Made by a program: the position numbers and the translations under genes
The notes under the pieces: model-generated
Seen by the model: only the letters and a program-made list of their open reading frames with translations
Told to the model about the DNA's origin: nothing
Database searches by the model: none
Assembly (NCBI RefSeq): GCF_027921745.1
Contig: NC_079239.1
Coordinates: 1,019,501-1,083,500 of the forward strand
Source: Schizosaccharomyces osmophilus
Lineage: Eukaryota; Ascomycota; Schizosaccharomycetes; Schizosaccharomycetales; Schizosaccharomycetaceae
Reading direction: 5' to 3'
Length of the DNA: 64,000 nt
Shown here: positions 20,602 through 30,249 of the stretch, in pieces
Layout: each line of letters opens with the position of its first letter
How positions within the stretch are numbered: the stretch's first letter is position 1

Positions 20602-21743
20602 ACTGCCAAAGACGCCAAACGATTTAGAAGCTTCTGTCCTAGCAACAACTGTCCTTGAAGGATCGGAATGACAAAAAAAATTGCCAATCATATGAACTAG
20701 AAATCAACGGAAAAAATATTCCATGATGGCCCATACAAACTGAAAGTATGACACCTGCGTGTTCAATGAATGACCAAACAGGAAAAACATTACCCGATGC
20801 TTGGTAATGCTACTTTGAGCTAGAAGACATCATTTGTTTTTACGAAAAGCTCAAGCGCTAGAATTGATGTAAAAGTTGCCAAAAGTTGTTTGAAAATATG
20901 TAGCGATAGGAAAAGATTATTATATTCTATATCCCTTTTCAAATGAAAACAACCTAGCAACAATGTTTCCATGGATGGTTGTTTCCCTCGTTTAAACACT
21001 TGACAATTCTACAGTGGATAACAAAAGTCTACTTTGATGTGCATGATGAAGCTGCTATAAAAAACACAACATCAAATTTTAAATTTTTTATGGCAGCATC
21101 CAGTGCGAACAGAGTGGAAAGGAGCTATGAATCTTTGTGATGCTGATTCCCCAAAAGATATGAATGAAACTAATAATCCACCGGATTTATTCAAAGATCA
21201 TCCTATTTAATGCAGGGTTCGTTTGGAAATAAATCTTACGAATTCTTTATCATCAAAGAAAACCTCATAAACAGTCTACACTTGGGCCCTTTGGATAAGT
21301 ACCCTTTCTGATCGTGTATATAAAAAACTTCCAGTTTAATTTTTTCATTTGTTTATTTTTCTCTCATATTTTATATTTTCCCAAATGACTCACCAAGAAA
21401 TCCCTCAAATCTGATTTTTTGTGTCATATATCGGACGCAGATTTGAAGACAAGTCACTATCACACATCCTTTCATAATGATGCCCTATTTGATGGGATTT
21501 TGTTCAAAGATAAAAAGAGAAAAATTTCAAGGAAAAACGTTCAGAATTGGATAGTGAAAGTGATAAGCGCGTGAAAGTTTAGATTGTAAATATTACTTAA
21601 ACAGGCGAAAAGAAAGACTTTTCCATTCGGCACTTTCTTTTAAGTAATTGGAATTCTTTTTTTTTTGGGATATTTTTGTTTGTGCACAACAAAAGTCTAG
21701 AAGTTCTTCTCACAATTTCCTTCTCTTATTCAATTTTGTCAAG
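20602..21743. other. Intergenic region, no gene seen
   Basis: 1.1 kb spacer upstream of the permease-like gene. A TATATAAAA element near 21317-21325 lies about 420 bp before that start. Isolated TGATGA boxes (e.g. 21046) have no partner D box. No convincing ORF. Confidence 0.5.
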
Positions 21744-22799
21744 ATGATGTCCTTTCTTAAATTTCTTGTCTCAGCTTTGACTGTAACTTCTGCTGTGCTA
21801 CCTGCTTCTGCAGGTCTCATCAGCAAACGTGATGTAGTCAAGCCTAAAGTGATGGTTATATCGATGTTTGCTCCCGAAGCTGATGCTTGGTTAAACCCTT
21901 GGAATGATTTGTATGCAAATAATATCACTGTTCCTGGTTTAAATACTCTCTTTCCCGAAGTGCACTGCAACACAGAACAGAGTGTATGCCAGGTTACAAC
22001 TGGTGAGGGTAAATCCAATGCTGCTAGTTCGATGACGGCTCTGACTGTAAGTCCCAAATTTGATTTGTCTGAAACTTTCTTCATCGTCTCCGGTATTGCT
22101 GGTATAAACCCTTATGCTGCTTCTCTTGGTTCTGTCAGCATTGCCAAATTTGCTGTTGATGTCGATTTGGTTCAAACTATTGATCTCCGTGAACTGCCAA
22201 AACAATATCAATCGGCAGGCTGGGAAATTGGTACCGATCCTTATGGTGATGGCACTTCAAACAACGAAGTCGTTTACCCCACAACATTTGATTACCAAAC
22301 CAATCTTTATCAATTGAACACCACCTTGATTGAAGCTGCGCTTGAAATTATCAAGGATGTTGTTCTTGAGGACAGTGAAAAGGCTGCCGAATATCGTAAG
22401 AAATACGAGGAAACTCCTGCTCAACGCGCTCCTTTTATTCTTCAATGCGATACTGCCACCAGTGACAACTACTGGGCCGGTAATTATATGGGAGATTTTG
22501 CCAGTAACATTACAAACGTCCTTACCAACTACACCGGTCATTATTGTACTTCCCAACAAGAGGATAGTGCTTCCCTTACCGCTATCAAGCGTGCCGCTGG
22601 TTCTGATTTGACCGACTTTAGCCGTGTCATTGTCATGCGTTCTGGTTCTGATTTTGACCGTGGCACCGGATCCATATCTGCTCTTGACAATCTGTTAAAA
22701 GGCAACGGTCATACTCTTTCTCTTGCTGCTGCTAACCTGTACCATGCAGGTAAACCTTTGGTGGATCACATTGTCAACAACTGGTCTTATTGGAACTAA
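21744..22799 (+). CDS. Purine nucleoside permease-family protein (NUP), secretory
   Basis: 351 residues starting at ATG 21744. The N-terminus MMSFLKFLVSALTVTSA is a signal peptide, followed by a KR dibasic site (about residue 27), so the mature protein is probably secretory or cell surface. The body is the NUP fold, related to nucleoside phosphorylases: KVMVISMFAPEADAW, TTGEGKSNAASSMTAL, IVSGIAGINPYAASLGSV and the terminal HAGKPLVDHIVNNW. In Candida the NUP protein supports purine nucleoside uptake. No multi-pass membrane region is present, so 'permease' is a family label. Matches S. pombe SPCC285.05. In-frame sequence upstream of the ATG is open but begins without a Met. Confidence 0.85.
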   Translation: MMSFLKFLVSALTVTSAVLPASAGLISKRDVVKPKVMVISMFAPEADAWLNPWNDLYANNITVPGLNTLFPEVHCNTEQSVCQVTTGEGKSNAASSMTALTVSPKFDLSETFFIVSGIAGINPYAASLGSVSIAKFAVDVDLVQTIDLRELPKQYQSAGWEIGTDPYGDGTSNNEVVYPTTFDYQTNLYQLNTTLIEAALEIIKDVVLEDSEKAAEYRKKYEETPAQRAPFILQCDTATSDNYWAGNYMGDFASNITNVLTNYTGHYCTSQQEDSASLTAIKRAAGSDLTDFSRVIVMRSGSDFDRGTGSISALDNLLKGNGHTLSLAAANLYHAGKPLVDHIVNNWSYWN

Positions 22800-22938
22800 G
22801 CGTGCTTTTCTTGGTATCTTCATTCTCTCGTTACCGCCCAAAAGAAAGCTTTTTAATTATTCTATCGTTATTATGTCTGTATTTTTTACTCTATTATGAA
22901 TAAATCTAATCAAATTATCCCATAATACTATCCTTTCT

Positions 22939-23052
22939 ATATGCTTTTATTGGGGAAAAGAGCATATGCAAATTTTGTCGCATATCCAATCGATAGTACC
23001 ATAATTTTCTGAATAAAATTTGCATATGCTCTTTTCCCTTATAAAAGCATAT
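22939..23052. repeat. 38-bp inverted repeat with 38-bp loop
   Basis: Left arm 22939-22976 and right arm 23015-23052 are reverse complements at 36 of 38 positions; the centre is 38 bp of unrelated AT-rich DNA. Each arm contains GCATATGCAAAT, so the short palindrome GCATATGC recurs within both. It starts about 140 bp after the NUP stop codon. It could be a foldback/MITE-like relic or a functional 3' hairpin; no target-site duplication is evident. Confidence 0.95.
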
Positions 23053-24570
23053 GCTTACTGAATGGATTCAAAGATTAAGTGAACTTTTATGGAAGCATTA
23101 TATGGTTGTAAACATGTGAATATGCTTGAGTACTTTGCTGAAGTGACTCGTTTGAGTTCATTGTTAGATGCAGTACCTGGTGCCAGGAAGCAAGTTTGAT
23201 ATTTGTGTCTAGTAATTTTAAGAGTCCACATTACTCTGCAACACTACTGAAGGGATTATTGTACATTAGCAAATTTTTATAAGCAAAGCTTCAAGCGTTG
23301 TTATCATTCTAAAAAATAAGCGAAGTATTGGAAACGAAAAAAAAAAAAAAAAAAAAGATCGAATACTGAAATTAGTAAAGCTCATTAGGTACAAAGAAAG
23401 AGACATCTTGAATTCTTTCCCTTATCCCCCCTCCCTTTTTTTTAGTAGCTATATAAACACAAGTCTAATGTTGACATTCAAAAGTAAAAACTGCTGCCCA
23501 ACAAAGAAACTTGGTTTATACATCTATAGATACGATCCATAAATGCCAGTTACAATTTATGCACTGAGCCAGCCAGAAGCAATTAAAGAAAACCAACCCG
23601 AGTAAAAGTTTCTTGTTGAGCACTTGAGCAGTTTGATTACAATTTGGTAATTGTATTTTCCTTGTATGGCAAAGTAAGACAGGCATGAATATAAACCCTT
23701 CAATTGATAGCTTGAGCATCGAATCCATTTGGACGAATTGCTGAATTCCTTCCTAAGTCCCTATAATCACTAGCATATGAAGCTTTATAATAAAAAGGGT
23801 TACACCAAATTAGAAAAGAAAATGGAAAAAATGAAAAAAGACGTCTAGTCCATTTGGTTGTGGCACTCAGTTAAATCATAAATGAAAAGACAACATCACC
23901 GTTACAAACTCCCACGCCTTCACAAGATAAAGCATCTAGGCGGATTCCAATACGGCGTTTAAATTCTGGCATGTCTAACAAATGAGTTCATCTCCGGCTT
24001 TCTGTTACCGTTCGGAAACAGGCATCTTTCTTGACCATCGATTGGGAATAAACAAAAGATTTAGAAATTACTAAAGTTCGGATATCCATTTCGGCTAAAA
24101 GTCCTTGCAATTGTGCTTTTAGACTGATCCCTTCGATGTTTTATACAAAAACCGGAATCATAACCTGCAATCTCTTAATCCGTGGCTTGATGATGCTTTT
24201 CATTTATCAAGCTCTTGATCATCTACGAAAGACATTCCTATGAAATAGTATTGTTCTTTATTATTGCCAAGTAAAGCAAATTCACTTGCTCGTTTTTGCG
24301 TTTATGTGTTATATGTATGGATTCAATCTGTATCGAAATATCATGCCATGATATTTCTTCTGTAAGCTTCAATGGTATTTTTTTAAGAAACCTTGTGATG
24401 TAAACCCCTTTAGGAGGATTCTGTTTTTGGATCAGGCTTCCGAAAGGAAAACTGCTATCCTAAGATACGTACACAAAGTGTAATTCAAATAAAATGAAAA
24501 ACATTTCTTCCATGAAAACTGATTCGTGGACCCGCAAACAGAGATCCACTGGATTCGGGTATTGGCACAA

Positions 24571-24596
24571 TGGCATGCCACTTGGAAATTATAAAA
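24571..24596 (+). promoter_or_regulatory. Putative nmt1 core promoter: 10-bp palindrome plus TATA box
   Basis: A perfect palindrome TGGCATGCCA (24571-24580) sits 7 bp upstream of a TATA-like ATTATAAAA (24588-24596), about 90 bp before the nmt1 start codon. In S. pombe this gene's promoter is strongly repressed by thiamine; whether this palindrome is the regulator site is inference. Confidence 0.45.
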
Positions 24597-24683
24597 GGCG
24601 CTCTTCTGGCAACTTTTCAATAAGATCCTAAGCAAAATCAAAAAGTAAAGCGATCTCTGTTTTCCTCGTAACTTTTCTTCGAA

Positions 24684-25724
24684 ATGTCAACTAACAAAAT
24701 CACTTTCATTACCAATTGGGAAGCAACTCCTTATCACTTGCCAATTTTTGTTGCTCAGGCACGTGGTTATTTCAAAAATGAGGGCATTGAAGTCGCCATT
24801 TTGGAACCAACTGATCCTTCAGACGTTACTGCTTTAATCGGCTCTGGCAAGGTGGACATGGGCCTCAAAGCCATGATTCATACATTGGCTGCAAAGGCTC
24901 GTGGATTTCCTGTTACTAGTTTTGGTTCTTTACTTAACGAGCCCTTCACCGGTTTGATTACCTTGAAGGGAAACGGCATTCATAACTTTAAGGACATCAA
25001 GGGCAAGCGTATAGGTTATGTCGGTGAATTTGGAAAGATACAATTAGACGACTTGTGTAGTAAGTTTGGACTTTCTCCCTCGGATTATACAGCTATTCGT
25101 TGCGGAATGAACATCGCTCCGGCCATCATTAGTGGTGAAATCGATGGCGGTATCGGCATTGAATGTATGCAACAAGTACAGCTCGAGAGATGGTGTATTT
25201 CTCAAGGACGTCCTCGTTCTGATGTTGAAATGCTTCGTATCGATCGACTCGCGGAATTGGGTTGCTGTTGCTTCTGTTCAATCCTCTATATTGCTCATGA
25301 TGACTTTATCGCGAAGAATCCCGATAAAATTGGTTCCTTCTTACGAGCTATCCGTTCTGCTACTCTTTCCATGCTTGAAAACCCTGTACAGGCCTATAAG
25401 GAATTTACAAGCTTCAAACCTGAAATGGGTCTTGAGCTGCACCGTGAACAATTCGAGCGATGCTTTGCCTATTTCTCTCGCGACATCTCCAATGTCCCAA
25501 GAGACTGGAACAAAGTTACTAATTATTCGAAGCGTCTCGGACTTGTTCCCCAAGATTTTGAACCAAATTGTACGAACGGATATTTGACATGGGAGCTTGA
25601 CCCCGATGAGAAAGATCCTATGGGCAAGCAAGAAGTTATCGCTGAAATACAAGACGGCATCAAGGAAAATGGTGGAGTATTTAGTGGAAATCCTCTTCGC
25701 TACGTCGAACCTGCCACAGTATAA
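24684..25724 (+). CDS. nmt1: Thiamine pyrimidine (HMP-P) synthase Nmt1/Thi3
   Basis: 346-residue THI5/NMT1 enzyme. It makes 4-amino-5-hydroxymethyl-2-methylpyrimidine phosphate for thiamine from PLP and its own active-site histidine, a single-turnover reaction known for yeast Thi5. Residues seen: Lys62 (PLP) and His66 (donor) in GLKAMIHTLAAK, the family CCCFC motif at 194-198, and the conserved FGSLLNEPFTGL. Nearly the whole protein matches S. pombe Nmt1 as I remember it, with differences concentrated in 9-40 and 140-180. The S. pombe promoter is the classic thiamine-repressible one. In S. pombe gut2 follows; here a tRNA-His pair does. Confidence 0.96.
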   Translation: MSTNKITFITNWEATPYHLPIFVAQARGYFKNEGIEVAILEPTDPSDVTALIGSGKVDMGLKAMIHTLAAKARGFPVTSFGSLLNEPFTGLITLKGNGIHNFKDIKGKRIGYVGEFGKIQLDDLCSKFGLSPSDYTAIRCGMNIAPAIISGEIDGGIGIECMQQVQLERWCISQGRPRSDVEMLRIDRLAELGCCCFCSILYIAHDDFIAKNPDKIGSFLRAIRSATLSMLENPVQAYKEFTSFKPEMGLELHREQFERCFAYFSRDISNVPRDWNKVTNYSKRLGLVPQDFEPNCTNGYLTWELDPDEKDPMGKQEVIAEIQDGIKENGGVFSGNPLRYVEPATV

Positions 25725-25945
25725 GCGTGAACATTATGAAAGCCTATATACTCTTTGTAGTCTAATGAATTATATCTTTTCACATTCTTTTCTTGTTTGT
25801 ATGCACAAGTTAATGCCATAATATAGTGGGACCAAATCGGAATAGAAAAAATACCACGATTCAATCGTTGAAATAAATACTCTAGTACCTTAGTTTCATT
25901 TTATTGTTGTATAGTTAGAAAATAAGGAAAAAGAAAAAAAGATTT

Positions 25946-26017
25946 TGCCCACACCAGGAATCGAACCTGGGTCGCATCGGCCACAACGATGAGTCTTAAC
26001 CACTGGACCATGTGAGC
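25946..26017 (-). tRNA. tRNA-His(GTG), copy 1
   Basis: 72-nt cloverleaf on the minus strand: acceptor GCTCACA/TGTGGGC, anticodon stem CATCG/CGATG around TTGTGGC (anticodon GTG), T-arm CCAGG-TTCGATT-CCTGG, discriminator A. Identical in the mature region to copy 2 and oriented away from it. Confidence 0.94.
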
Positions 26018-26626
26018 TTGTTGAGACTCTACAATTAGAAGCATTATTTGTAGTATCTTAGCACATGTCAAATTTCTTTTGTTGTTTAATTACTGACAAG
26101 TTACTGTATCCTGCAATCGAATTTACTTTTTGATTGGTTTTTATAATAATTGATGCTGAACTCGGCACCAGAATTATGCACATTTCAAGGATTTTAATGC
26201 ATAGGACTATTGGAAGCTATTTACTAAAGAAGCCTCAAACTTGATAGTTGACAATTTACACAAACTCTTTCATCACGCGTATGTTATTTCTCAATTCAAT
26301 ATGTGTAAAATAGCAGCAAAAATACTACAATTAAACAATGGATATATGGTTTTCAATATTCATTCTTCGAATGAATGAATATGTAGACGCCTAAGCTAAA
26401 CAAAATTCATTAAGGTAATCCGGCATTCGATAAAATTTGGCAACACACTTTGCGATTAGAGTTTCACTTAATGATATATGCCCGTTTAAACAGAACACTA
26501 TCATCCAAAAACTGGAATAAAAATGAAGTAAAAAAAAAAAAAATAAACAAAAAAATCTCAGTAAACACATAACATTTCTGTCAAATTGCAGTTATTTTTA
26601 TTTTAGTAAATGCTACTATCATACAA
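26018..26626. other. Spacer between divergent tRNA-His genes
   Basis: 609 bp of AT-rich DNA between the two inverted tRNA-His copies. It contains the sequence ATTCATTCTTCGAATGAATG (imperfect palindrome near 26361-26380). No ORF or RNA gene. The S. pombe gut2 gene expected here by synteny is absent. Confidence 0.5.
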
Positions 26627-26698
26627 GCTCACATGGTCCAGTGGTTAAGACTCATCGTTGTGGCCGATGCGACCCAGGTTCGATTCCTGGTGTGGGCA
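26627..26698 (+). tRNA. tRNA-His(GTG), copy 2
   Basis: Plus-strand twin of the tRNA-His at 25946-26017, same acceptor, anticodon and T-arm. The 3' flank AAAATCTTTTTTT is shared with copy 1 and similarity continues about 35 bp past the gene, while the 5' flanks share only ACAAGCTCAC. The pair thus forms an inverted repeat of about 110 bp around a 0.6-kb spacer. Confidence 0.94.
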
Positions 26699-26855
26699 AA
26701 ATCTTTTTTTCTTTTTTCCCTATTTTCTTTGGGGAAGATAAAAAGACGTTATTTCAAAAAAATAGTCAGACATTAATACAGGAATGCGCAACTCGAATAT
26801 GCAACTAGAAGTAAAGGGTGTCTTGAAGTCAGCATAATATATAAGATTAACTATT

Positions 26856-28001
26856 TTAATCTAAAGGACTATTCAATAAGTACTTTATGCACCTCTGACG
26901 ATCTTTCCAAAGCTGCAGAATACATTTTTGCATATAGTTCTCGCTCTTTTGTTCATCCAGTTTGCCAGCCTTTTCTTCAACGACTTTCAAAAGAAGGTTT
27001 AAATATTTATTCCATAATTCTTGAACCATAGGGAGTTCTCGGCTGCCGTCTGAAAACCCATTCATGTATTGCAATAGCCTTCTGGTGGCATCACAACTAG
27101 AGTCTAATAAATCAGTAGGATTCGATATAAGCATGACCCGCAAAGCAACTAATGTGCGAAACGAGGGACCATCCATAGAAAAGGTATAGTCGTTCCAGTA
27201 GTAATGGCCGTCTAAAAACTTTTCTTGCTGCTCCGTAAAAGAAAACTCATTGTCCAAATTAAAATGATTGAATGGATTTATACTTAAGCAAAACCCATAC
27301 TCAGAGAATAACTGGTCATTTCCATGGCCTCCGTAGCGCAAGTATAATTGCTCGTCTTTTTCAATAGCACGCTTTGCTATGATAGAGATACCAGTGCGAC
27401 TTCTCTGTAGGTCCGTTTGTGCATCCAAAGAATGATTGAAATATTCAAACACGGGTGCCAATGTTAACTGTTCATCAACCGAACTTGGGGATATCTTATA
27501 GTATAAACATCTGGTATTTACGCAAAGCCAAGCCCACTGAAATACTGTCCAGTCCACCTTCTCAAACTTTGATACATTCTGGTAATCTTGTAATAAGGAT
27601 TGTTTCCTTTCAAGAATTAGCTTTTGTACATCTTTGGGCACATTGGGCCACAAAGGATCATCCGCAGAGAGCATTACCGGATGCCATGAAAAGTCCTGCG
27701 GCAACGCTTCGATGTAGTATGGCCATTGATCCATGCCAGTACTCTTTCCTTTACATATAAGCCAGGATAGAAACTGAAAGGAAGTTAACTGTTTCGCAAA
27801 TGGACAACTTGAGTAAGTGGTTTTGTTAATTAACACATTTCTAGGTAAAGAAAGCAAAACTTCGCCTGCTTCAATTCGTCCTGCACTTGTAATACAACTT
27901 CCGGCGTCTGGGATCACGGAAAACTGTAAGAAGGGATGAACGCGAGCACCTTGTTCCTTTACCCATGAAACTTCTGTAAGAATTTTCGAATTCCAATTCA
28001 T
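26856..28001 (-). CDS. set11: SET-domain ribosomal lysine methyltransferase Set11
   Basis: 381-residue SET-domain methyltransferase of the Rkm/LSMT (split-SET) class. S. pombe Set11 methylates ribosomal protein L12. Visible: the N-terminal SET half with GSCITSAGRIEAGEVLLSLPR (near 35-55), a family insert, then the core VFEYFNHSLDAQT (NHS, SAM binding, about 195) and LYLRYGGHGNDQLFSEYGF (the GxxxxxxLFxxYGF motif, about 223-241). The C-terminal Rubis-substrate-binding-like helical domain follows. Length equals that remembered for S. pombe (SPCC1223.04c). Its ATG lies just 13 bp after the spc19 stop codon on the same strand. Confidence 0.92.
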   Translation of the reverse strand: MNWNSKILTEVSWVKEQGARVHPFLQFSVIPDAGSCITSAGRIEAGEVLLSLPRNVLINKTTYSSCPFAKQLTSFQFLSWLICKGKSTGMDQWPYYIEALPQDFSWHPVMLSADDPLWPNVPKDVQKLILERKQSLLQDYQNVSKFEKVDWTVFQWAWLCVNTRCLYYKISPSSVDEQLTLAPVFEYFNHSLDAQTDLQRSRTGISIIAKRAIEKDEQLYLRYGGHGNDQLFSEYGFCLSINPFNHFNLDNEFSFTEQQEKFLDGHYYWNDYTFSMDGPSFRTLVALRVMLISNPTDLLDSSCDATRRLLQYMNGFSDGSRELPMVQELWNKYLNLLLKVVEEKAGKLDEQKSENYMQKCILQLWKDRQRCIKYLLNSPLD

Positions 28002-28014
28002 GAGAAGCGGCGAT

Positions 28015-28563
28015 TTAATATCCTCGTTTTTGTCGCAGCTGTAAATCGTATCTTTCTAAAGTATACAACAATTTTTGACGTTTAGCTATCGTTATTTTCA
28101 ATTGATCAGTGGTGTCTGAATTTAAAGGTAGTGCAGTTATAGGAGGTCGATTTTTCAGCATATCCAGACGAGCTTCTTGTAGCTCGTATTTTGTCCTTAA
28201 ACTATCTTCTTGCCGTTGTAGTGAGGATATGGACTCTTCTAGTTTTTGGAAAGCCTGTAGCAAGTAAGGCTTTATGGATTCATCAAATTTTTGACGACGT
28301 TCTTGGAGTTGCTGCTCGGATATCAAACGAAAGTGTCGCTGGACTTTTAAAACTTTTTTGATTCTTGGGAAGTCATGTATTCCTGAGTCTAGGGTGACGA
28401 TGCTCGAGGAGAGCTAAGCTATGTTAGTAATGCAGTTAGGAATACAAACACGTAAATCACATACTGTATCTATGCTAGCTTGTAAGGAATTAACACATTG
28501 CTCTAAACTAATAATTGTTAATACAATCTTCGGATTCTTTTCTTACCCATCCAAATACGACAT
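28015..28563 (-). CDS. spc19: Spc19, DASH/Dam1 complex subunit (three exons)
   Basis: Exons 28563-28547 (17 nt), 28507-28465 (43 nt) and 28413-28015 give about 152 residues. The introns are GTAAGA...TATTAACAATTATTAG (39 nt) and GTATGT...ACTAACATAGCTTAG (51 nt), both with branch sites. The spliced N-terminus MSYLDGLEQCVNSLQASIDT is followed by SIVTLDSGIHDFPRIKKVL and a HFRLISEQQLQERR segment, the Spc19 family pattern (a first helix, then 'LD.G..D..RL.KVL....F.L..E.DL'). A coiled coil occupies the last 80 residues. Spc19 is a subunit of the DASH ring that couples kinetochores to microtubules. Only the last exon is visible as a plain ORF, so a simple gene caller would miss the start. Confidence 0.85.
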
Positions 28564-29076
28564 ATGATTTGGTGGTACGGGGTGAAATAGGACAACACAG
28601 TAATCACTCAGGTATTACGATAATATGCACATATCCATAAACTAAGGAAGTAGAATAAACTCTTGGAGCATATGAATATCAGTCTTCACGGCTGCTTTAA
28701 TATAAACTTTTAATTACCTCAATTTTGTCCAGAAACTGCCAATTTCACAGTGCTATGCAACTTTAGGACTCACGAGTTACGACGAATTAGTTCTTGCTCT
28801 GCAACATCTACATTGCTCTATCTACTTGGTTTTAATGTAGCCTAAATTAATTCCACAATCTTACAACGTGATAAGCAAACGTTCTGTTTTTCTTTAAAAA
28901 TATACATAAATAAACGGCACCAAGAATAAATACTTCTCAGGAAACAAAAATTTGCCGCTAACATATTCTTACTTCTCATATAGTATAGGCATAAGATATT
29001 TTTATTGGGTCCATCTATGCAGAGCTGACAGCAGCACGCTTGGTACCAGTTTCTAATTAAGTGTTAATAAACTTTC
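28564..29076. other. spc19 promoter / rpl37 3' region
   Basis: 513 bp AT-rich spacer between same-strand genes, no additional feature recognised. Confidence 0.5.
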
Positions 29077-29343
29077 TCATCTCGTTTTTAAATCAGTTTT
29101 CTGCTTACGGAATCCATTAACGAAGCTACGGTGAACCTTCTTCATGTGTTCCATACGACCGGTACCGGTGGCTTTTCTTCTCTTAGCCTTGGCACCCCAG
29201 TTGAAGCTACGAGTCTTGGCAGAAGGATAACCGCAAGAAGCACAGGTGCTCTTTTGCTTATGGAAAGAGCGCTTTCCACAACGACGACAGAGGGTATGGG
29301 ACTTGTTGCCCCTTTTTCCCATAGAAGATGTACCCTTACTCAT
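29077..29343 (-). CDS. rpl37: 60S ribosomal protein eL37
   Basis: 88-residue zinc-binding ribosomal protein. It starts [19 protein letters not shown] and holds the C2C2 finger [10 protein letters not shown]...CASCGYP, with the rest strongly basic ([15 protein letters not shown]). Single exon. The upstream HomolE/HomolD pair is the standard fission-yeast ribosomal-protein promoter. It corresponds to one of the S. pombe L37 paralogues (SPCC1223.05c, rpl3702). Confidence 0.96.
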   Translation of the reverse strand: MSKGTSSMGKRGNKSHTLCRRCGKRSFHKQKSTCASCGYPSAKTRSFNWGAKAKRRKATGTGRMEHMKKVHRSFVNGFRKQKTDLKTR

Positions 29344-30249
29344 TTTTGGTGTTTCGTTGAGGTATAGATTTGTTTTTCCTGAAGCGTATGTTTCGACCTA
29401 AAAAAACAGTCACGACAGTTAGGGTAGGGTATATCTTTAAGCTGCTTCGTTTAACTTAACCAGAAGGTAACAGTAGTAACATCCATAACTTTCTTGATTT
29501 CAGTTATTGTTTACACTTGCTCAGTACCCAAATGCAGTTCAAAAAGGGCCTTTGAAAATAATAAAATAGTGGGAAAATATAATTGTGCATTTTAATTTGG
29601 AATGTTTGAAATTTTGAAATTGAATTTCAACGAAAAGATTCGTACTTTAGGCAATGGATGTGAAACACTTTTTTAAGCGTATCACAAGCTGGTTCAGCTG
29701 ATTTATTTTTGGGTAACGAAGCATGCTAGGTAATTTTTGAAAAATAATTCTCTATAGGCTGTAATTTACAATTCTCCGAAGTATAAAAAACGCATACAGA
29801 CGCGCGTGAAGAATTCATTTCTTTGAAATCGTGTCTTTTTGAATGTAATTTTCTTCAATGCTTAAACTTCCTTCACGCTTCAATTTGAAAATGCTCTTCA
29901 CCTTTATATTGGCTTTTTGCACATTCAAACAATGTAAACACTACTCTCGTTCGTTCTAAGCATAAACCTCGATTTGGAGAAGTTTGTCACCTACGATGTT
30001 ACTTCCTTTTCAACCATCGCAATAAGCCAAAGACAAACGTGTGAAGTTTGAATACCGGTTTCTCTCGTTTTTTCTCGCTTTCTGGTGAAAGCTTTAATTT
30101 TTTGTACCTTTTATATTTAATTTTTTTGGTTACCTTCTTTTGACGAAGCTTTTTCGGCTTTGTGTTTTCTTTACACTATCTGGTGTAGACTCTGGGCAAA
30201 ATAGGATCTTATTAATAAAACTACTTTATGAGTTGATATTATTTAGAAT
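29344..30249. other. Divergent promoter region rpl37/tea1
   Basis: Apart from the rpl37 HomolE/HomolD pair, this 0.9-kb region shows only AT-rich DNA and T-runs (30095-30130) compatible with a long tea1 5'UTR. No RNA gene recognised. Confidence 0.5.
29407..29430 (-). promoter_or_regulatory. HomolE-HomolD ribosomal-protein promoter of rpl37
   Basis: Read on the minus strand, the HomolE box ACCCTACCCT (29430-29421) is followed 6 bp later by a HomolD box, CGTGACTG (29414-29407), about 65 bp upstream of the rpl37 ATG. HomolD replaces TATA in fission-yeast ribosomal-protein genes. The consensus is CAGTCACA on the opposite strand; here the last base is G. Confidence 0.85.

Larger units (their letters stand above)
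22800..24683. other. Large spacer: 3' inverted repeat and thiamine-gene promoter
   Basis: 1.9 kb with no gene that I can support. It holds the 38-bp inverted repeat (annotated separately), an A19-type homopolymer near 23338-23358, and the nmt1 promoter at its right end. Short ORFs (e.g. minus 23516-23728) show no coding character. Confidence 0.55.
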
